The notes under the pieces are model-generated. The model ran no database searches. It saw nothing but the letters and a program-made list of their open reading frames with translations, and was not told the origin of the DNA. Below are positions 1 through 12,121 of a stretch of DNA of 24,589 bases, piece after piece. Each line of letters opens with the position of its first letter. Position 1 is the stretch's first letter. Source of the DNA: Trichosphaerium sp. ATCC 40318 (lineage: Eukaryota > Discosea > Flabellinia > Trichosidae); NCBI GenBank assembly GCA_038496445.1, contig JALMLS010000084.1, forward strand, positions 1-24,589. Reading direction: 5' to 3'. The translations under genes and the position numbers were made by a program.

Positions 1-449
1 ACCTATTTCAAATCGCTAATTTTATGCTGACGTTGACACACAACTTCTTAAAACCATTCAAAGAACTCAATGAGCTGATGTGGTGTTAACAGTTTAAGGA
101 TAGATCTTTTCCAAAAAGTGACGCACCTGTCATGTGAACATGTATCGACGGCCACTAGTGCCAAACAATGCATTACCTATCGCTATTGCACAAAGAAATA
201 AATAAGTGCTAAAATGGCTAGTTCAATCAAACTTTAGTTTATACTTCATACAATGTACAGCTCTGTCTATTTATGCACAGGTGTAGTATAAAAGGAGCAC
301 AAACAATAGCATTAATTTGTCACTCCGTATGTTTCCCAAACGTGTAACAGATGAGGTAGCAAGGTGCTGGATGGTGCAAATGAAACTTACAGAAACACTC
401 ACAAAGATGATTATTTTTTCATATTTAAAAATACACGATGAAAACCTAG

Positions 450-980
450 TCATTTGCCATTGACATAACTTTGTACTATCCGTAATTGACCACCTTTGTA
501 CCACTCCTTGTACTCTCCTTCTCGTTGACCATTTACAAAATGACACTTTTTCTTTAATTGACCATTGTTATACCAAAACTTAAATTCTCCTTCTCGTTGA
601 CCATTTATAATATAATACTGCTCCTTTAATTGTCCATTTCTGTACCAATACTTGAACTCTCCTTCTCGTTTGTCATTAAAATAGCAGTACTGCTCACGTA
701 GTTGGCCATTCTTATACCAGTACTTGTACTCTCCATCCTGTTTGCCGTGTTTCCAATGAATTTGACAAATTAGCTTGTTACCTTTCCTCTGTTGCCATTT
801 TCCATGCTTTTTCAGCTCATCATCATACCTTGTTGCCATTGCTGCATGTTTTGAAAGAAGCGGGTACTTATTGTACACTGTAACGTCTAAATCAATAATA
901 TCGAGCTGAAGCTCAACAGGAAGGTGTAATAGAAGGCAATTATGTGTTAATCCCTCTGTATTGGTTCTTCGGCACTTCAT
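450..980 (-). CDS. F-box-like/MORN-repeat protein, left-arm copy
   Basis: This is a single-exon 176-residue protein. Residues about 19-50 (LPVELQLDIIDLD onward) look like a short F-box. From about residue 78 there are four 24-residue MORN-type units of the form GEYKYWYKNGQLREQ, with aromatic and Gly-rich spacing. MORN repeats form beta-hairpin rods that mediate membrane or protein binding; an F-box would recruit SKP1 of an SCF ligase. The final unit breaks off after the motif YVNGK at a TGA, so the protein may be a truncated member of a longer family. A paralogue with three units lies at 10551-11012 in the opposite arm. Similar NGQL-type MORN proteins with an F-box-like N-terminus are familiar from giant viruses. 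The substrate is unknown. The ATG at 980 is the first in frame and a TCACGTGA palindrome lies just upstream at 995. Confidence 0.8.
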   Translation of the reverse strand: MKCRRTNTEGLTHNCLLLHLPVELQLDIIDLDVTVYNKYPLLSKHAAMATRYDDELKKHGKWQQRKGNKLICQIHWKHGKQDGEYKYWYKNGQLREQYCYFNDKREGEFKYWYRNGQLKEQYYIINGQREGEFKFWYNNGQLKKKCHFVNGQREGEYKEWYKGGQLRIVQSYVNGK

Positions 981-1252
981 TTACAACAAATAGGTCACGT
1001 GATGCAGGGGGTAAGGATTTTTATTATTATTTCATAAGTTTCGGCATTTTTTAAGGTCATAGCAAAGTCCTGTGCACGAATCTGCATCACCCACTGGACC
1101 GTATTTTCATACAGCACAAAGCTAGGGTTGAACTGCATTTGCTCATTAGCTTATGGTACTCACGTGCCAATATCAATCATTCTCAAATGATAAATGGAGC
1201 ACTACAATGTTACCATCAACAAGGTGACTCTACTTATGTTTGAGTATAAGCC

Positions 1253-1309
1253 TATGAGCAAGATTAATCGAATGAACACCCTTCAACTCTTTTATACCCT
1301 CATCTGTAG
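1253..1309 (-). pseudogene. Fossil LRR fragment in left arm
   Basis: Read on the minus strand, this stretch encodes TDEGIKELKGVHSINLAH, one LRR unit. At DNA level 53 of 57 bases match 19874-19930 of the intact F-box/LRR gene at 19746-21402. There is no start codon and no neighbouring LRR units, so it is a relic and not a gene. Confidence 0.8.
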
Positions 1310-1558
1310 TTGTTGTCTATAACGTAAATTGGTACAAGTATTTTTACTTGTATATTACCATAGTAACCAGAAGAATGCAAACAAGCTACACAAGTGAACT
1401 ATTAGTTAGGGTTTCTGCAGTTTTGCTATGTTTAACATTTTATTAGTTACTCTCAATTAACAGGTTAAGCTTATAGATGACATGACCTTTGTTGTATACA
1501 ATTTTGTGATGTCCACAAACATGACATGACATAATTAATAACATATGCAAGCCTGTAA

Positions 1559-2800
1559 CTACATAATTACATGAACACCAATAAAGCTCTCATCTATGTT
1601 ATGTATACCAGAAATATTAATCGGCCGACCACCAGCTAAAGCCTTAATACCTTCATCTGAAACTTTCGTATGATGTAGAGTAATCATATGAACACCAACC
1701 AGTGCCTTCATACTTTCGTCTCCTATGTTTTTGCAAGCGCTAATATTAATTGTATGAACACCAGCCAACGCCTTTACACCATCATCTGTCACTGATGTGT
1801 AGCTTAAATTAATCGTGTGAACTCCAGATAGTGCCATAATGCCTTTGTCTGTTACTTTAGTGTTGCTAATATCAATTGTGTGAACACCAGACAACGCCAT
1901 GATACTTTCATCTGTAACGTTGGCTGCCCATCTTAGAGTAATCTTATGAACACCAGCCAAAGTTTTGACACCTTCATCTGTTACGTATGTATTAGAAAGA
2001 TCAATTGTATGAACACCAGCCAACGCCTTTAAACCATCATTTGTCACTGATGTGTAGCTTAAATTAATTGTGTGAACTCCAGATAGTGCCATAACGCCTT
2101 TATCTGATACTTTAGTGTCATGGCTAATGTCAATTGTATGGACACCAGACAACGCCAGGATACTTTCATCTGTAATGTTTACGTACTGTAGACTAATCTC
2201 ATAAACGCCTGACAGTGCTTTGACAGCCTCTTCTGTTACATAGGTATCAGAAAGATTAATTGTATGAACACCTGCAAGTGCTTTTACACCTTCAGTTCGT
2301 ATGTATTTGCAATAGCACAAATTAATTGTGTGCACGCCAGAAAGTGCCTTAACTCCCTCATCTGAAACGTTAGTGCCACTAAGTATAATTTTATGTACTC
2401 CTGCCAGTTGTTTAAGATGATCATCAGTTACAGAAGTATAGCTAAGGTCTAGACTTCTTATAGCTTTAAAGTCAGTAAAATCGATTTTTTTTGAAATCTT
2501 CTTCAGTTTGAGGGTAAAAACGTCCTGTACGAACTCAAGGTATTTTTGTTTCATACTGAAGAGGATACTAATATTACTTGTTTGAAGAACACGTGGTGAT
2601 TTTCTGAACAGTTTTTTAAGCTGTTTAGTTGTTTTTATTTCAATGTCTTTCCGGTTGTATTGCAAGTGATGTAAAGCTATTTTACGCATTATTTTACACG
2701 TACACACCATTGGCCTCATAGATTCCGTTGAAACGAACCGGAGTATATGAACGATAACTTCGACAGGAACCTCACCAAAGAATGCAGTCGTGTTGTCCAT
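1559..2800 (-). CDS. F-box/leucine-rich-repeat protein
   Basis: This intronless gene encodes 413 residues. The start was placed at the ATG at 2800, giving MDNTTAFFGEVPVEV; the frame is open further upstream but only with a TTG. Residues about 8-50 form an F-box (VPVEVIVHILRFV, then the CTCKIMRKIA helix). A basic linker with KKLFRKSP follows, and then about thirteen LRR units of 21-22 residues with the core LAGVHTIxLxxTxVTDEGVKA, the AMN1/FBXL-like cysteine-poor LRR style. F-box/LRR proteins serve as substrate receptors of SCF ubiquitin ligases, the LRR arc binding the target. The last unit degenerates (GGRPINIS, then GVHVIM). The gene lies just inside the left inverted-repeat arm and runs in the same direction as the proteasome gene. 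Near-identical units suggest recent expansion by unequal exchange. The target is unknown. Confidence 0.85.
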   Translation of the reverse strand: MDNTTAFFGEVPVEVIVHILRFVSTESMRPMVCTCKIMRKIALHHLQYNRKDIEIKTTKQLKKLFRKSPRVLQTSNISILFSMKQKYLEFVQDVFTLKLKKISKKIDFTDFKAIRSLDLSYTSVTDDHLKQLAGVHKIILSGTNVSDEGVKALSGVHTINLCYCKYIRTEGVKALAGVHTINLSDTYVTEEAVKALSGVYEISLQYVNITDESILALSGVHTIDISHDTKVSDKGVMALSGVHTINLSYTSVTNDGLKALAGVHTIDLSNTYVTDEGVKTLAGVHKITLRWAANVTDESIMALSGVHTIDISNTKVTDKGIMALSGVHTINLSYTSVTDDGVKALAGVHTINISACKNIGDESMKALVGVHMITLHHTKVSDEGIKALAGGRPINISGIHNIDESFIGVHVIM

Positions 2801-3028
2801 TGTAGTTGTGTTAGTTGATAACAGAAAGTGCTTGACCAAACTCAAAAAAACTAGTCAAAGGTACTGAAGACACATCACGTGTAAATACGAAAAATTCTGT
2901 TGAGTTATTTCCGAGGTACTGCAAGGCTGAAACAGAAAAAAATAAAGGATAAACGAGGTTGATTTTCAAGTGGTAGATTTTTTTTATTTCTTGTTTGTTG
3001 TACATATACATGAATGAGAAATAAGCAC

Positions 3029-5567
<2,539 letters not shown>

Positions 5568-5720
5568 TATTTGTACAGAAACGAGTTGTTTGAACTATAC
5601 GGTGGCCTGAAAACTAGTATTATTTTCGCCTCTGAGCAACCAGCGTTGACTGTGTGAAAGTTGTACCACTTTGCCTGGTGTGCCTTCATAAGGCGTATCA
5701 GCGCTTGTCTACATTGTATA
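5568..5720. promoter_or_regulatory. Short divergent promoter region
   Basis: Only 153 bp separate the start codon of RPT3 (minus) from the ATG chosen for the plus-strand gene, so both promoters must lie here or overlap the genes. No clear TATA box is seen. A sequence GGTGGCCTG at 5601-5609 partly resembles the fungal proteasome element but is not a full match. Confidence 0.45.
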
Positions 5721-7540
5721 ATGAACGTTAGACGCTTTTTGTCAGAGTTACTCACTATCATACTTTTTGTAGTTTCTTACTTCTTCCAATCAGTACGTAA
5801 AATGCACAGATGCTTTATATAATTGCTTAATATGCTTTTTAAACAATAATTACTCTTTGTATAACGTATTAATTCTTCGGCTCACACTTGTACTAAGGTT
5901 AAACGCCCTATAAAACGTATATTCTATCCGAAACCATCTACGAAATCAAATGATATTGTGACAACCCAAGTGAAGAGCGGGAGCAGTCTCACTCAAAAAG
6001 AGCTAGATGAGACATGGGAGAGGTTCAACGAGTTTTTTGAGAAAGAAATGGCTTCAAAGTCCGAATTCGCCAAGTATCTATCTGCAAAAAACAAAGATAT
6101 CATATTAATCAAGGTACAAGCGTGATTTTAGCGAATTTAACGCTTATCTGTCATTTAAAATGTCATTTTTTTGGTGAATTTCCGGAAAAAAAAAAATTGC
6201 TAGAGCTTGTTTCTTGGAACATACGTTGCGTCTTTTCACAAATAACTTTGTTCAGGATATTACAGAGACTATTGTTGGATTTGTTATTCTTACGAGAATG
6301 AAAAAGGAGATAGGTGGGAAGAAACTCAATGTTGTTAAGAATGTACGCATCGATGCATCTCATCTTGTTTCGCTTCTATTTCTCGCACTGCAGCAGCATC
6401 TTTTTTTGATTGCATATTTTTTCTCTACGTCAACACGTGCTAAGCACGTTACTGGGGCGATAACAACGTGTTGTTATGTTAATCAATTTTTTTTTTTTCA
6501 GGATTTTTTTGGTCTTAATCGAAAGTTTCGGCAACAGAGTGCCCCACTCATATCTATACTTGCGTATGTTGTTCAATGCTATCTAGAAGACTTTACAACA
6601 CCACTGTACGCATGATTCAGTCGATTATTCATTTGTTTGTGTTCACAATCAACGTTAAGACTTTTCTTCAAAACAGGTATTATTTTTTTATCACCTACAG
6701 CTACAAATCATACTTGTCGTTTGGACGTGCTGTTGGTGAATATTGGCCAAGGCATAGTGTAGAAGTACCCACTTATGAAAAACTTGTACTTGATAAGTTA
6801 GGAGAAGAAGCAGCAGAGGATTGGGGAGTACGTTGATTTTTGTTTTGCAAAGCAATTAACTAGAAGCTATTGGAACCAAGAATGACCGTTTTCTACTAGG
6901 ACTATGACCCAAAGACTTGCGTTATAATTGATAGAGCGAAAGGAACACAAGGTATAATATTGAGCTATAAACTATTGTCACACTCGCAACAGCATGTAGT
7001 TTGATATGTTGTTTTTTCTTTTCTCGTTTTGCGAGAATTTTGATTCACTTATGTTGTAGGTCGTGCTGCGCTTACCGGATCTGCACCGCCTCAACATGAA
7101 TTATCACAGTCTATAGACTTCTATTTAGAAACAAATCCTAACTTCCGAGAGGTAAGAGAGGACTATTGTGCTGGGTGCTTGTTGTCATGTTTAATTTAGG
7201 GAAATTGTCTTAGTGTTCTTTGTAAAGTTAGCTTGAAGACGCTGTGGAGAGGCGCATTAAAATTTATAAGAAGAACACAAGCCAATGTACGTATTCCTTT
7301 TTATTTAAAGTTGTAATACAGTTTCATGTTGTTGCACGTGCCAGCGTACAAAAAGCATATTCGAGATTTTTTTATTAATTTGTTCTCTCTTTCTAGGCAC
7401 GGCGGAAAAAACAGATTGCTGCGTATAACAAAAAGTATAACGAGCAACAAGCCCAAAACCCAAGCCCAAGGTCTTCATCTGAAAGGCACGTCGCTTTTGG
7501 AAAGCGTCCAAGGCGTTGTGGTGAAAACGAAACGGTATAG
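5721..7540 (+). CDS. Membrane-anchored protein with GNAT-like segment (putative)
   Basis: The traced exons are 5721-5792, 5898-6113, 6256-6342, 6502-6605, 6701-6827, 6900-6951, 7060-7151, 7232-7345 and 7397-7540 (TAG), about 335 residues. The N-terminus has a basic stretch, then LLTIILFVVSYFF, a likely signal anchor. An acidic helical part follows (QKELDETWERFNEFFEKE), then TIVGFVILTRMKKEI, like a GNAT beta-hairpin, and KSYLSFGRAVGEYWPR, a motif I associate with acetyltransferase-like proteins of fungi and oomycetes. The C-terminus is basic and Ser-rich (FGKRPRRCGE), linker-like. Two points are uncertain. The exon starting at 6701 could start at 6677 in the same frame. The exon starting at 7232 has a better-looking donor at 7286, but that choice puts the basic tail out of frame and stops at 7443. 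A donor directly after ENET (7534) joins in phase to the exon at 7656, so this gene and the next may be one. Acetyltransferase activity is inference. Confidence 0.55.
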
Positions 7541-7655
7541 ATAGCAACTTTGCAACTTTGGTTTTTTTCAAGTTTTTTTTTGGTTGAAAAGATATTAATA
7601 CCTACCAGTACATTCTGGGAATTATACCTATTATTTAATATTTAGAGCTATTTAG

Positions 7656-9566
7656 AATGATTGTGAGGAATATGTATTCGTACTTGGCCAGGATTTCAGT
7701 AACGAGCTGAAGCGTAAATTACACGGAAAATCAGAACCGATCTTGCCATCAACACTACACCCGTACTTTTTTTACAAAATTGCTGAAATGAGTAATTACT
7801 CTTTGCATAAGTAACAAGTTTAGGTACTTTAATAGATTTGTTGCAAAATGGAGGAGAACAGAGCCTAAAAAAATAGAATCACAGTTTAATGAAAATTATG
7901 AACAATTTCGATTCAATGATGGTGATGTTGTAGTTCACTTTGCTCGTGTTGCTGCACATGATCCTAGAGAAACACCTATATTATTAATACACAAGTACGC
8001 AAACATAATACCAAATACCCTATCATAGTTAACAAGTGTGGTTGTGTGTTAACATTTATTCTCAATATTTCATTTGTTGACTTTTTATTCATAGTTGGCC
8101 TTCTTTGTTCTGCGAGTTTAAAAAGTTAGCTCCACTCCTTTCTGAAGCAAAAACTGGAAAGAAATTCAATGTTATATTAGCATCAATTCCAGGTAACGTG
8201 ATAGACTTGTTTTTTAGTTGGTGCTGCATTTTGGTCAAGTTCTTTTTTTTTCTTTCCTTTTGGAAAATCGGACTACAAAAGCATTTTTTTTGATAGTCTG
8301 TTTTTGGTTTCACTTGTCCTATTTCTGAAGGTTGTTTGCTTATTTTACTACTTTTCATAACTGCAAGTATTAATCATTTATGCTTTATAGGGTTTCCTTA
8401 CGGTACACCGCGAGATAGACATTTCGATATTGTTGATGTTGCATCTTCATTTGGAAGACTGATGATAAAGTTAAATTACACAAGGTACAAGCACTTTACG
8501 ACCACTATCCCTATTATATGCTCACCTATATTTTAAAGATACTGTATACATGGTAGCGGTGAGTTTGGTAGCATAATAGCTTCTTGGATGGCTTCAAAGT
8601 GCGTTTATTTTAATCTCTTCATTTTTTACCATAAGAACGACAGTAGCTCTTATAATTATAAATTGATGCTTTACAATCGTTTTGTGCTCTCTATTATAGT
8701 TTATATTACGCTTTTTCAATATACACAATATACAGGCTAATAATCGTTCGGTGGAGGAAAGCCATTCTCTTTTTTTTTGTTATTCCGTTTTAGCTTTTTC
8801 TTATTTGTTTTGCTCACTTTAAAACTTACTCTGACATTTGTAGGTATCCTGATAATATTATTGGTATTCATATAACCAATCCTATACCTAAGATGCCACG
8901 ATCTTTTGGAGAACACGTACATGACTATAAAGTCAACACAGTACTAACATATTTTCTTTAGTTTTCAAATTTTTACTGCTGGTCACTTCGAAGATTGATT
9001 TGCACTTCCGAAGAGTATTCATCACTTGATGCGTTTGAGAGGTCAGGAGGTACTCAACAATGTTCTTATTTGAATGGAACTATGAGTATTCTTGAAGATC
9101 AGGGTATAACAATGGCATTAAGCGACTCTCCTGTGGAATTAGCTGCTTGGCTTGTTGAGAAATACCAGTTGCGTTCTTACTTTTTTCGTATTTTTACTCA
9201 TTCCCTTTTACCTAAAGGTTGTGGACAGACTGTCAAGGTGACTTGAGTAATATCCCTGAATGGTCTGATGAGTACTTGATGCTTCTTTCTACTCTTTTCT
9301 TTAAGTCAAAGTCAATTTCTTCTTGTATTAGACTTATTATTGCCTCTGCAAAGACACAGACTTTGTGTAGTCCTCAATCTGGTATTGAAGTACCAGTAGC
9401 TGTACAGATATTTCCACATTTACCACACTTTCCAAGGTGTATGTGTGAAGGGACGTATAATATATTCAGATGGAGAGTTATGAAAGGAGGTGGTGCATTT
9501 CCTGCTTTGGAAAGACCAAAGGAACTCGCAATGGATATTCAAGAATTTTTCAGGAAACTAAAATAA
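7656..9566 (+). CDS. Epoxide-hydrolase-fold protein, catalytic residues replaced
   Basis: Eight exons (7656-7762, 7824-7994, 8095-8192, 8391-8484, 8539-8598, 8844-8916, 8962-9167, 9218-9566) keep frame and give 385 residues. The order matches microsomal (EPHX1-type) epoxide hydrolases: N-terminal EHN region (ELKRKL, FVAKWRRTEP), the strand-turn PILLIHNWP with HNWP for the usual HGWP, ASIPGFPYG, the nucleophile elbow, DSPVELAAWLVEKY, the WTDCQGDL cap part, and a C-terminal LERPKELAMDIQEFF. Active enzymes use an Asp nucleophile in GGDWGS, a Glu/Asp acid and a His in GGHFAALE. Here the elbow reads GSGEFGS (Glu at residue 165), the acid position after IFP is not acidic, and the His position is Ala in GGGAFPALE (residue 363). 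The fold is confident and loss of normal hydrolysis is a strong inference. No in-frame ATG exists in the first exon, so the 5' part is either unfound or supplied by the gene ending at 7540. Confidence 0.82.
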
Positions 9567-9806
9567 TAAAAGACAACACATATCTTGTTTTGCACCAAAT
9601 CAATGTGATATTGTGCGTTACAACCAAACTACCCAAATAACTTGATAACATGATAGTTTTCACTAGTTTCGCTAGTTTCTGCGACAGCCGCTTGTGTCAG
9701 GTCGTTTCTTCAGTCAAAACTCTTGAGAGCGCTGTAGCAAAAGGAAACTTTTGATATTTTGCTTAATTTATCTATTTTGATAAATTGTTTGTAAAGGCTA
9801 CTTCGG
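9567..9806. other. Intergenic, 3' flank of epoxide-hydrolase-like gene
   Basis: AT-rich spacer between the stop codon at 9566 and the inner edge of the right inverted-repeat arm. No gene or RNA was recognised. AATAAA-like runs just after the stop (AAATAATAAAAGA) could serve polyadenylation. Confidence 0.4.
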
Positions 9807-9833
9807 ATCTATAAGCTTAACCTGTTAATTGCG

Positions 9834-10092
9834 GACCCACGTTTTTTCCGAATTTTTCAGAAAGAAAAAATTCGAAAAAATAGAATTCGATACAAAAACC
9901 GAATGCCTATACCCACCAATGGATTACTATATGTGAGCGAAGGTCGGGTTCTAGTTCTGAGCACAGCGAGGACCCGACCGTAAAGTGAACCAGGCGCTTT
10001 CTAGTTTAGTGGACTGCCCTAGCTATGCATCTTTCTGCGAATTCTATTTTTTCGAATTTTTGTTTTCGGAAAATTCGGAAAAAACTGGCCCC
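9834..10092. mobile_element. MITE-like non-autonomous DNA transposon (259 bp)
   Basis: The element has terminal inverted repeats of about 55 bp (9834-9889 and 10038-10092), both containing TTTTTTCCGAA and ATTCGAAAAAATAGAATTCG. It is flanked by a perfect 10-bp direct repeat GTTAATTGCG (9824-9833 and 10093-10102). The left inverted-repeat arm has a single GTTAATTG at the matching site (1454-1461 in reverse) and no insert: an empty site. There is no coding capacity. The interior has a GGTCGGGT/ACCCGACC hairpin. A 9-10 bp target duplication with long inverted ends suggests a Mutator-like (MULE) mobilising source. The superfamily call is inference. Confidence 0.88.
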
Positions 10093-10162
10093 GTTAATTG
10101 CGATTAACTAATAACATGTTAAACATAGCAAAACTGCAGAAACCCTACTAAGCTGTAACTGT

Positions 10163-10222
10163 GAATAGTTTGCTTTGCTCTGCCGTAGCTTGTTTGCATT
10201 CTTCTGAATGGTTACTATGGTA
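10163..10222 (-). pseudogene. Fossil of coiled-coil exon of F-box/LRR gene
   Basis: 50 of 60 bases match 21301-21360, the first exon of the F-box/LRR gene at the right end, in the same orientation. The minus strand reads YHSNHSEECKQATAEQSKLF against YRSNHPEEFKQVMAEQSELF in the intact gene. Nine of the ten differences are transitions. A shortened version is in the left arm near 1358-1395. Confidence 0.75.
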
Positions 10223-10262
10223 AACAAGTAAAAATACTACCAATTTACGTTATAGACAACAA

Positions 10263-10319
10263 CTACAGATGAGGGTATAAAAGAGTTGAAGGGTGTTCAT
10301 TCGATTAATCTTGCTCATT
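10263..10319 (+). pseudogene. Fossil LRR fragment in right arm
   Basis: Counterpart of the relic at 1253-1309; the plus strand reads TDEGIKELKGVHSINLAH. It lies next to the coiled-coil relic but in opposite orientation, so the source gene was rearranged before or during formation of the inverted repeat. Confidence 0.75.
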
Positions 10320-10550
10320 ACAGTCACCTTGTTGATGGTGACATTGTACTGCTCATTTGAGAATGATTAATATTGGCACGTGAGTACCATAAGCTAATAA
10401 GCAAATGCAGTTCAACCCTAGCTTTGTGCTGTATGAAAATACGGTCCAGTGGGTGACGCAGATTCGTGTACAGGACTTAAACAATGCTGAAACTTATGAA
10501 ATAATAATAAAAATCCTTACCCTGCATCACACGTGACCTATTTGTTGTAA

Positions 10551-11012
10551 ATGAAATGCCGAAGAACCAATACAGAGGGATTAACACACAATTGCCTTCT
10601 ATTACACCTTCCTGTTGAGCTTCAGCTTGATATCATTGATTTAGACGTTACAGTGTACAATAAGTACCCACTTCTTTCAAAACATGCAGCAATGGCAACA
10701 AGGTATGATGATGAGCTACGAAAGCATGGAAAATGGCAACAGAGGAAAGGTAACAAGCTAATTTGTCAAATTCATTGGAAACACGGCAAACAGGATGGAG
10801 AGTACAAGTACTGGTATAAGAATGGCCAACTACGTGAGCAGTACTGCTATTTTAATGACAAACGAGAAGGAGAGTTCAAGTATTGGTACAGAAATGGACA
10901 ATTAAAGGAGCAGTATTATATTATAAATGGTCAACGAGAAGGAGAGTACAAGGAGTGGTACAAAGGTGGCCAATTACGATGGTACAAAGTTATGTCAATG
11001 GCAAATGATTAG
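10551..11012 (+). CDS. F-box-like/MORN-repeat protein, right-arm copy
   Basis: This single-exon protein has 153 residues and is nearly identical to the left-arm copy (450-980) through residue about 125. It carries three MORN units, not four: exactly one 24-residue unit (72 bp) is missing, with the junction inside the shared NGQREGE motif, as expected for recombination between units. After GGQLR the reading frame differs from the left copy by one nucleotide, so the tail is WYKVMSMAND, where the left copy keeps a MORN-like QSYVNGK. The left copy is therefore probably closer to the ancestral sequence. The start is the ATG directly after TTTGTTGTAA, the same as in the left copy. The role is presumed similar: an SCF adaptor or membrane-associated scaffold, both unproven. 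Confidence 0.75.
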   Translation: MKCRRTNTEGLTHNCLLLHLPVELQLDIIDLDVTVYNKYPLLSKHAAMATRYDDELRKHGKWQQRKGNKLICQIHWKHGKQDGEYKYWYKNGQLREQYCYFNDKREGEFKYWYRNGQLKEQYYIINGQREGEYKEWYKGGQLRWYKVMSMAND

Positions 11013-11518
11013 GTTTTTCATCGTGTATTTGTTTTTACATGAAAAAATAATCATCTTTGTGAGTGTTTCTGTAAGTTTCATGAGCATTTGCACCATCCAG
11101 CACCTTGCTACCTCATCTGTTACACGTTTGGGAAACATACAGAGTGACAATTTAATGCTATTGTTTGTGCTCCTATTATACTACATGTGCGTAAATAGAC
11201 AGAGCTGTACATTGTATGAAGTATAAACTAAAGTTTGATTGAATTAGCCATTTTAGCACTTATTTATTTCGTTGTGCAATAGCGATAGGTAATGCAGTAT
11301 TGTTTGGCACTAGTGGCCATCGATACATGTTCACATGACTGGTGCGTCGCTTTTTGGAAAAGATATCCTTAAACCGTTAACGCTTCATCAGCATTGAGTT
11401 CTTTGAATGGTTTTAAGCAGTTGTGTCAACGTCAGCATAAAAAATAACGATTTGAAATAGGTGAAAGCACAACCATCTACGCATAAGGACAAAGAATAGA
11501 CCTAATCCAAGGACAAAA

Positions 11519-12096
11519 ATGAATATTCAAACTAGCAGCGTTATAAGAGGTTTAATTGCAGGGATAATATTTGGATTGCTAAATGTAGCATTACGGTACT
11601 GTTGTTTTATAACTTTATGTCGTTCTTTAACACGTGGGTTTTTTTTTTTAGGCTTATTGTTGATAGTGATCTTCCAACGAACAGATTTTCTTTGTACCAC
11701 ATGATTTTATTGTTTGCTTATGAACAAGGGATCGTTTTCTACTTTATAGGGTTTAATTTGGGCAACGTACGTTTGTGTTGTTTGTTTTGCTTTCTAGAAA
11801 AAGCATCGTACATGTTTTTTTACTAAGTTATTTAGAGCGTGCGCAGTGATATTACATATCTTTATTTTGGAATACCAATGGGACTGTTGGCTATTATGGT
11901 ACCTTTCTTCTCAATGTCAGGATTGGTGTATGTTAGTATTTACATGATCTTTCTCCCTTTTGCACTTGCAATTTTTTGTTTTGCTGGTTTTCCTTTTCTT
12001 GTCATTCCGTTTTGGTATTTGGCAATACCTTTTTGTTATTTCATCGAAGAACCAATATATCAAGCGCTAAGGAAAATGGGTGTAAAACTGTACTAG
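11519..12096 (+). CDS. Small multi-pass membrane protein, three exons
   Basis: The exons are 11519-11595, 11652-11766 and 11836-12096. Introns have GT/AG ends with T-rich 3' ends, and phases match, giving 150 residues. Exon 1 encodes a hydrophobic stretch (GLIAGIIFGLLNVAL). Exon 2 has a loop with charged residues and FAYEQGIVFYFIGFNLG. Exon 3 has at least two long hydrophobic segments (GLLAIMVPFFSMSGLVYV and IYMIFLPFALAIFCF) and a short amphipathic tail, EEPIYQALRKMGVKLY. Three to five transmembrane helices are likely. No family was recognised. The gene begins only 57 bp after the visible end of the right inverted-repeat arm, so its promoter lies in or next to that arm. Confidence 0.65.
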
Positions 12097-12121
12097 AAAG
12101 TTATTGTGTAATAACAAAGCT

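Larger units (their letters stand above)
1..1478. repeat. Left arm of large inverted repeat
   Basis: Read as reverse complement, this stretch matches 9807-11462 almost throughout: flanks, MORN gene, intergenic DNA and fossil fragments. The inner boundary is sharp (1478 pairs with 9807). The outer boundary cannot be seen because base 1 already pairs with 11462, so the arm may continue beyond the window. Differences between arms are one MORN unit, a 1-nt frameshift near the MORN gene end, a MITE present only in the right arm, and scattered substitutions. Confidence 0.93.
9807..11462. repeat. Right arm of large inverted repeat
   Basis: Reverse complement of 1-1478. Without the 259-bp MITE and its duplicated target it is about 90 bp shorter than the left arm, mostly because one 72-bp MORN unit is missing. 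It carries its own MORN gene and the same fossil fragments. The outer edge at 11462 pairs with base 1, so its true outer limit is not defined by this window. Confidence 0.93.

Noticed and set aside
5601-5609. GGTGGCCTG as a proteasome-associated control element (Rpn4 site) upstream of RPT3
   Set aside because: The known element is GGTGGCAAA; only the first six bases agree, so chance is likely.
6214-6255. An exon reading FLEHTLRLFTNNFVQ directly before DITETIVGF
   Set aside because: It needs a phase that the previous exon does not supply. Treating 6114-6255 as one intron ending TTGTTCAG keeps phase 0.
7763-7823. HPYFFYKIAEM as part of the epoxide-hydrolase-like protein
   Set aside because: Reading through leads to a stop, and no donor after it restores frame. 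A GTACTT donor at 7763 joins HP directly to YFNRFVAKW in phase.
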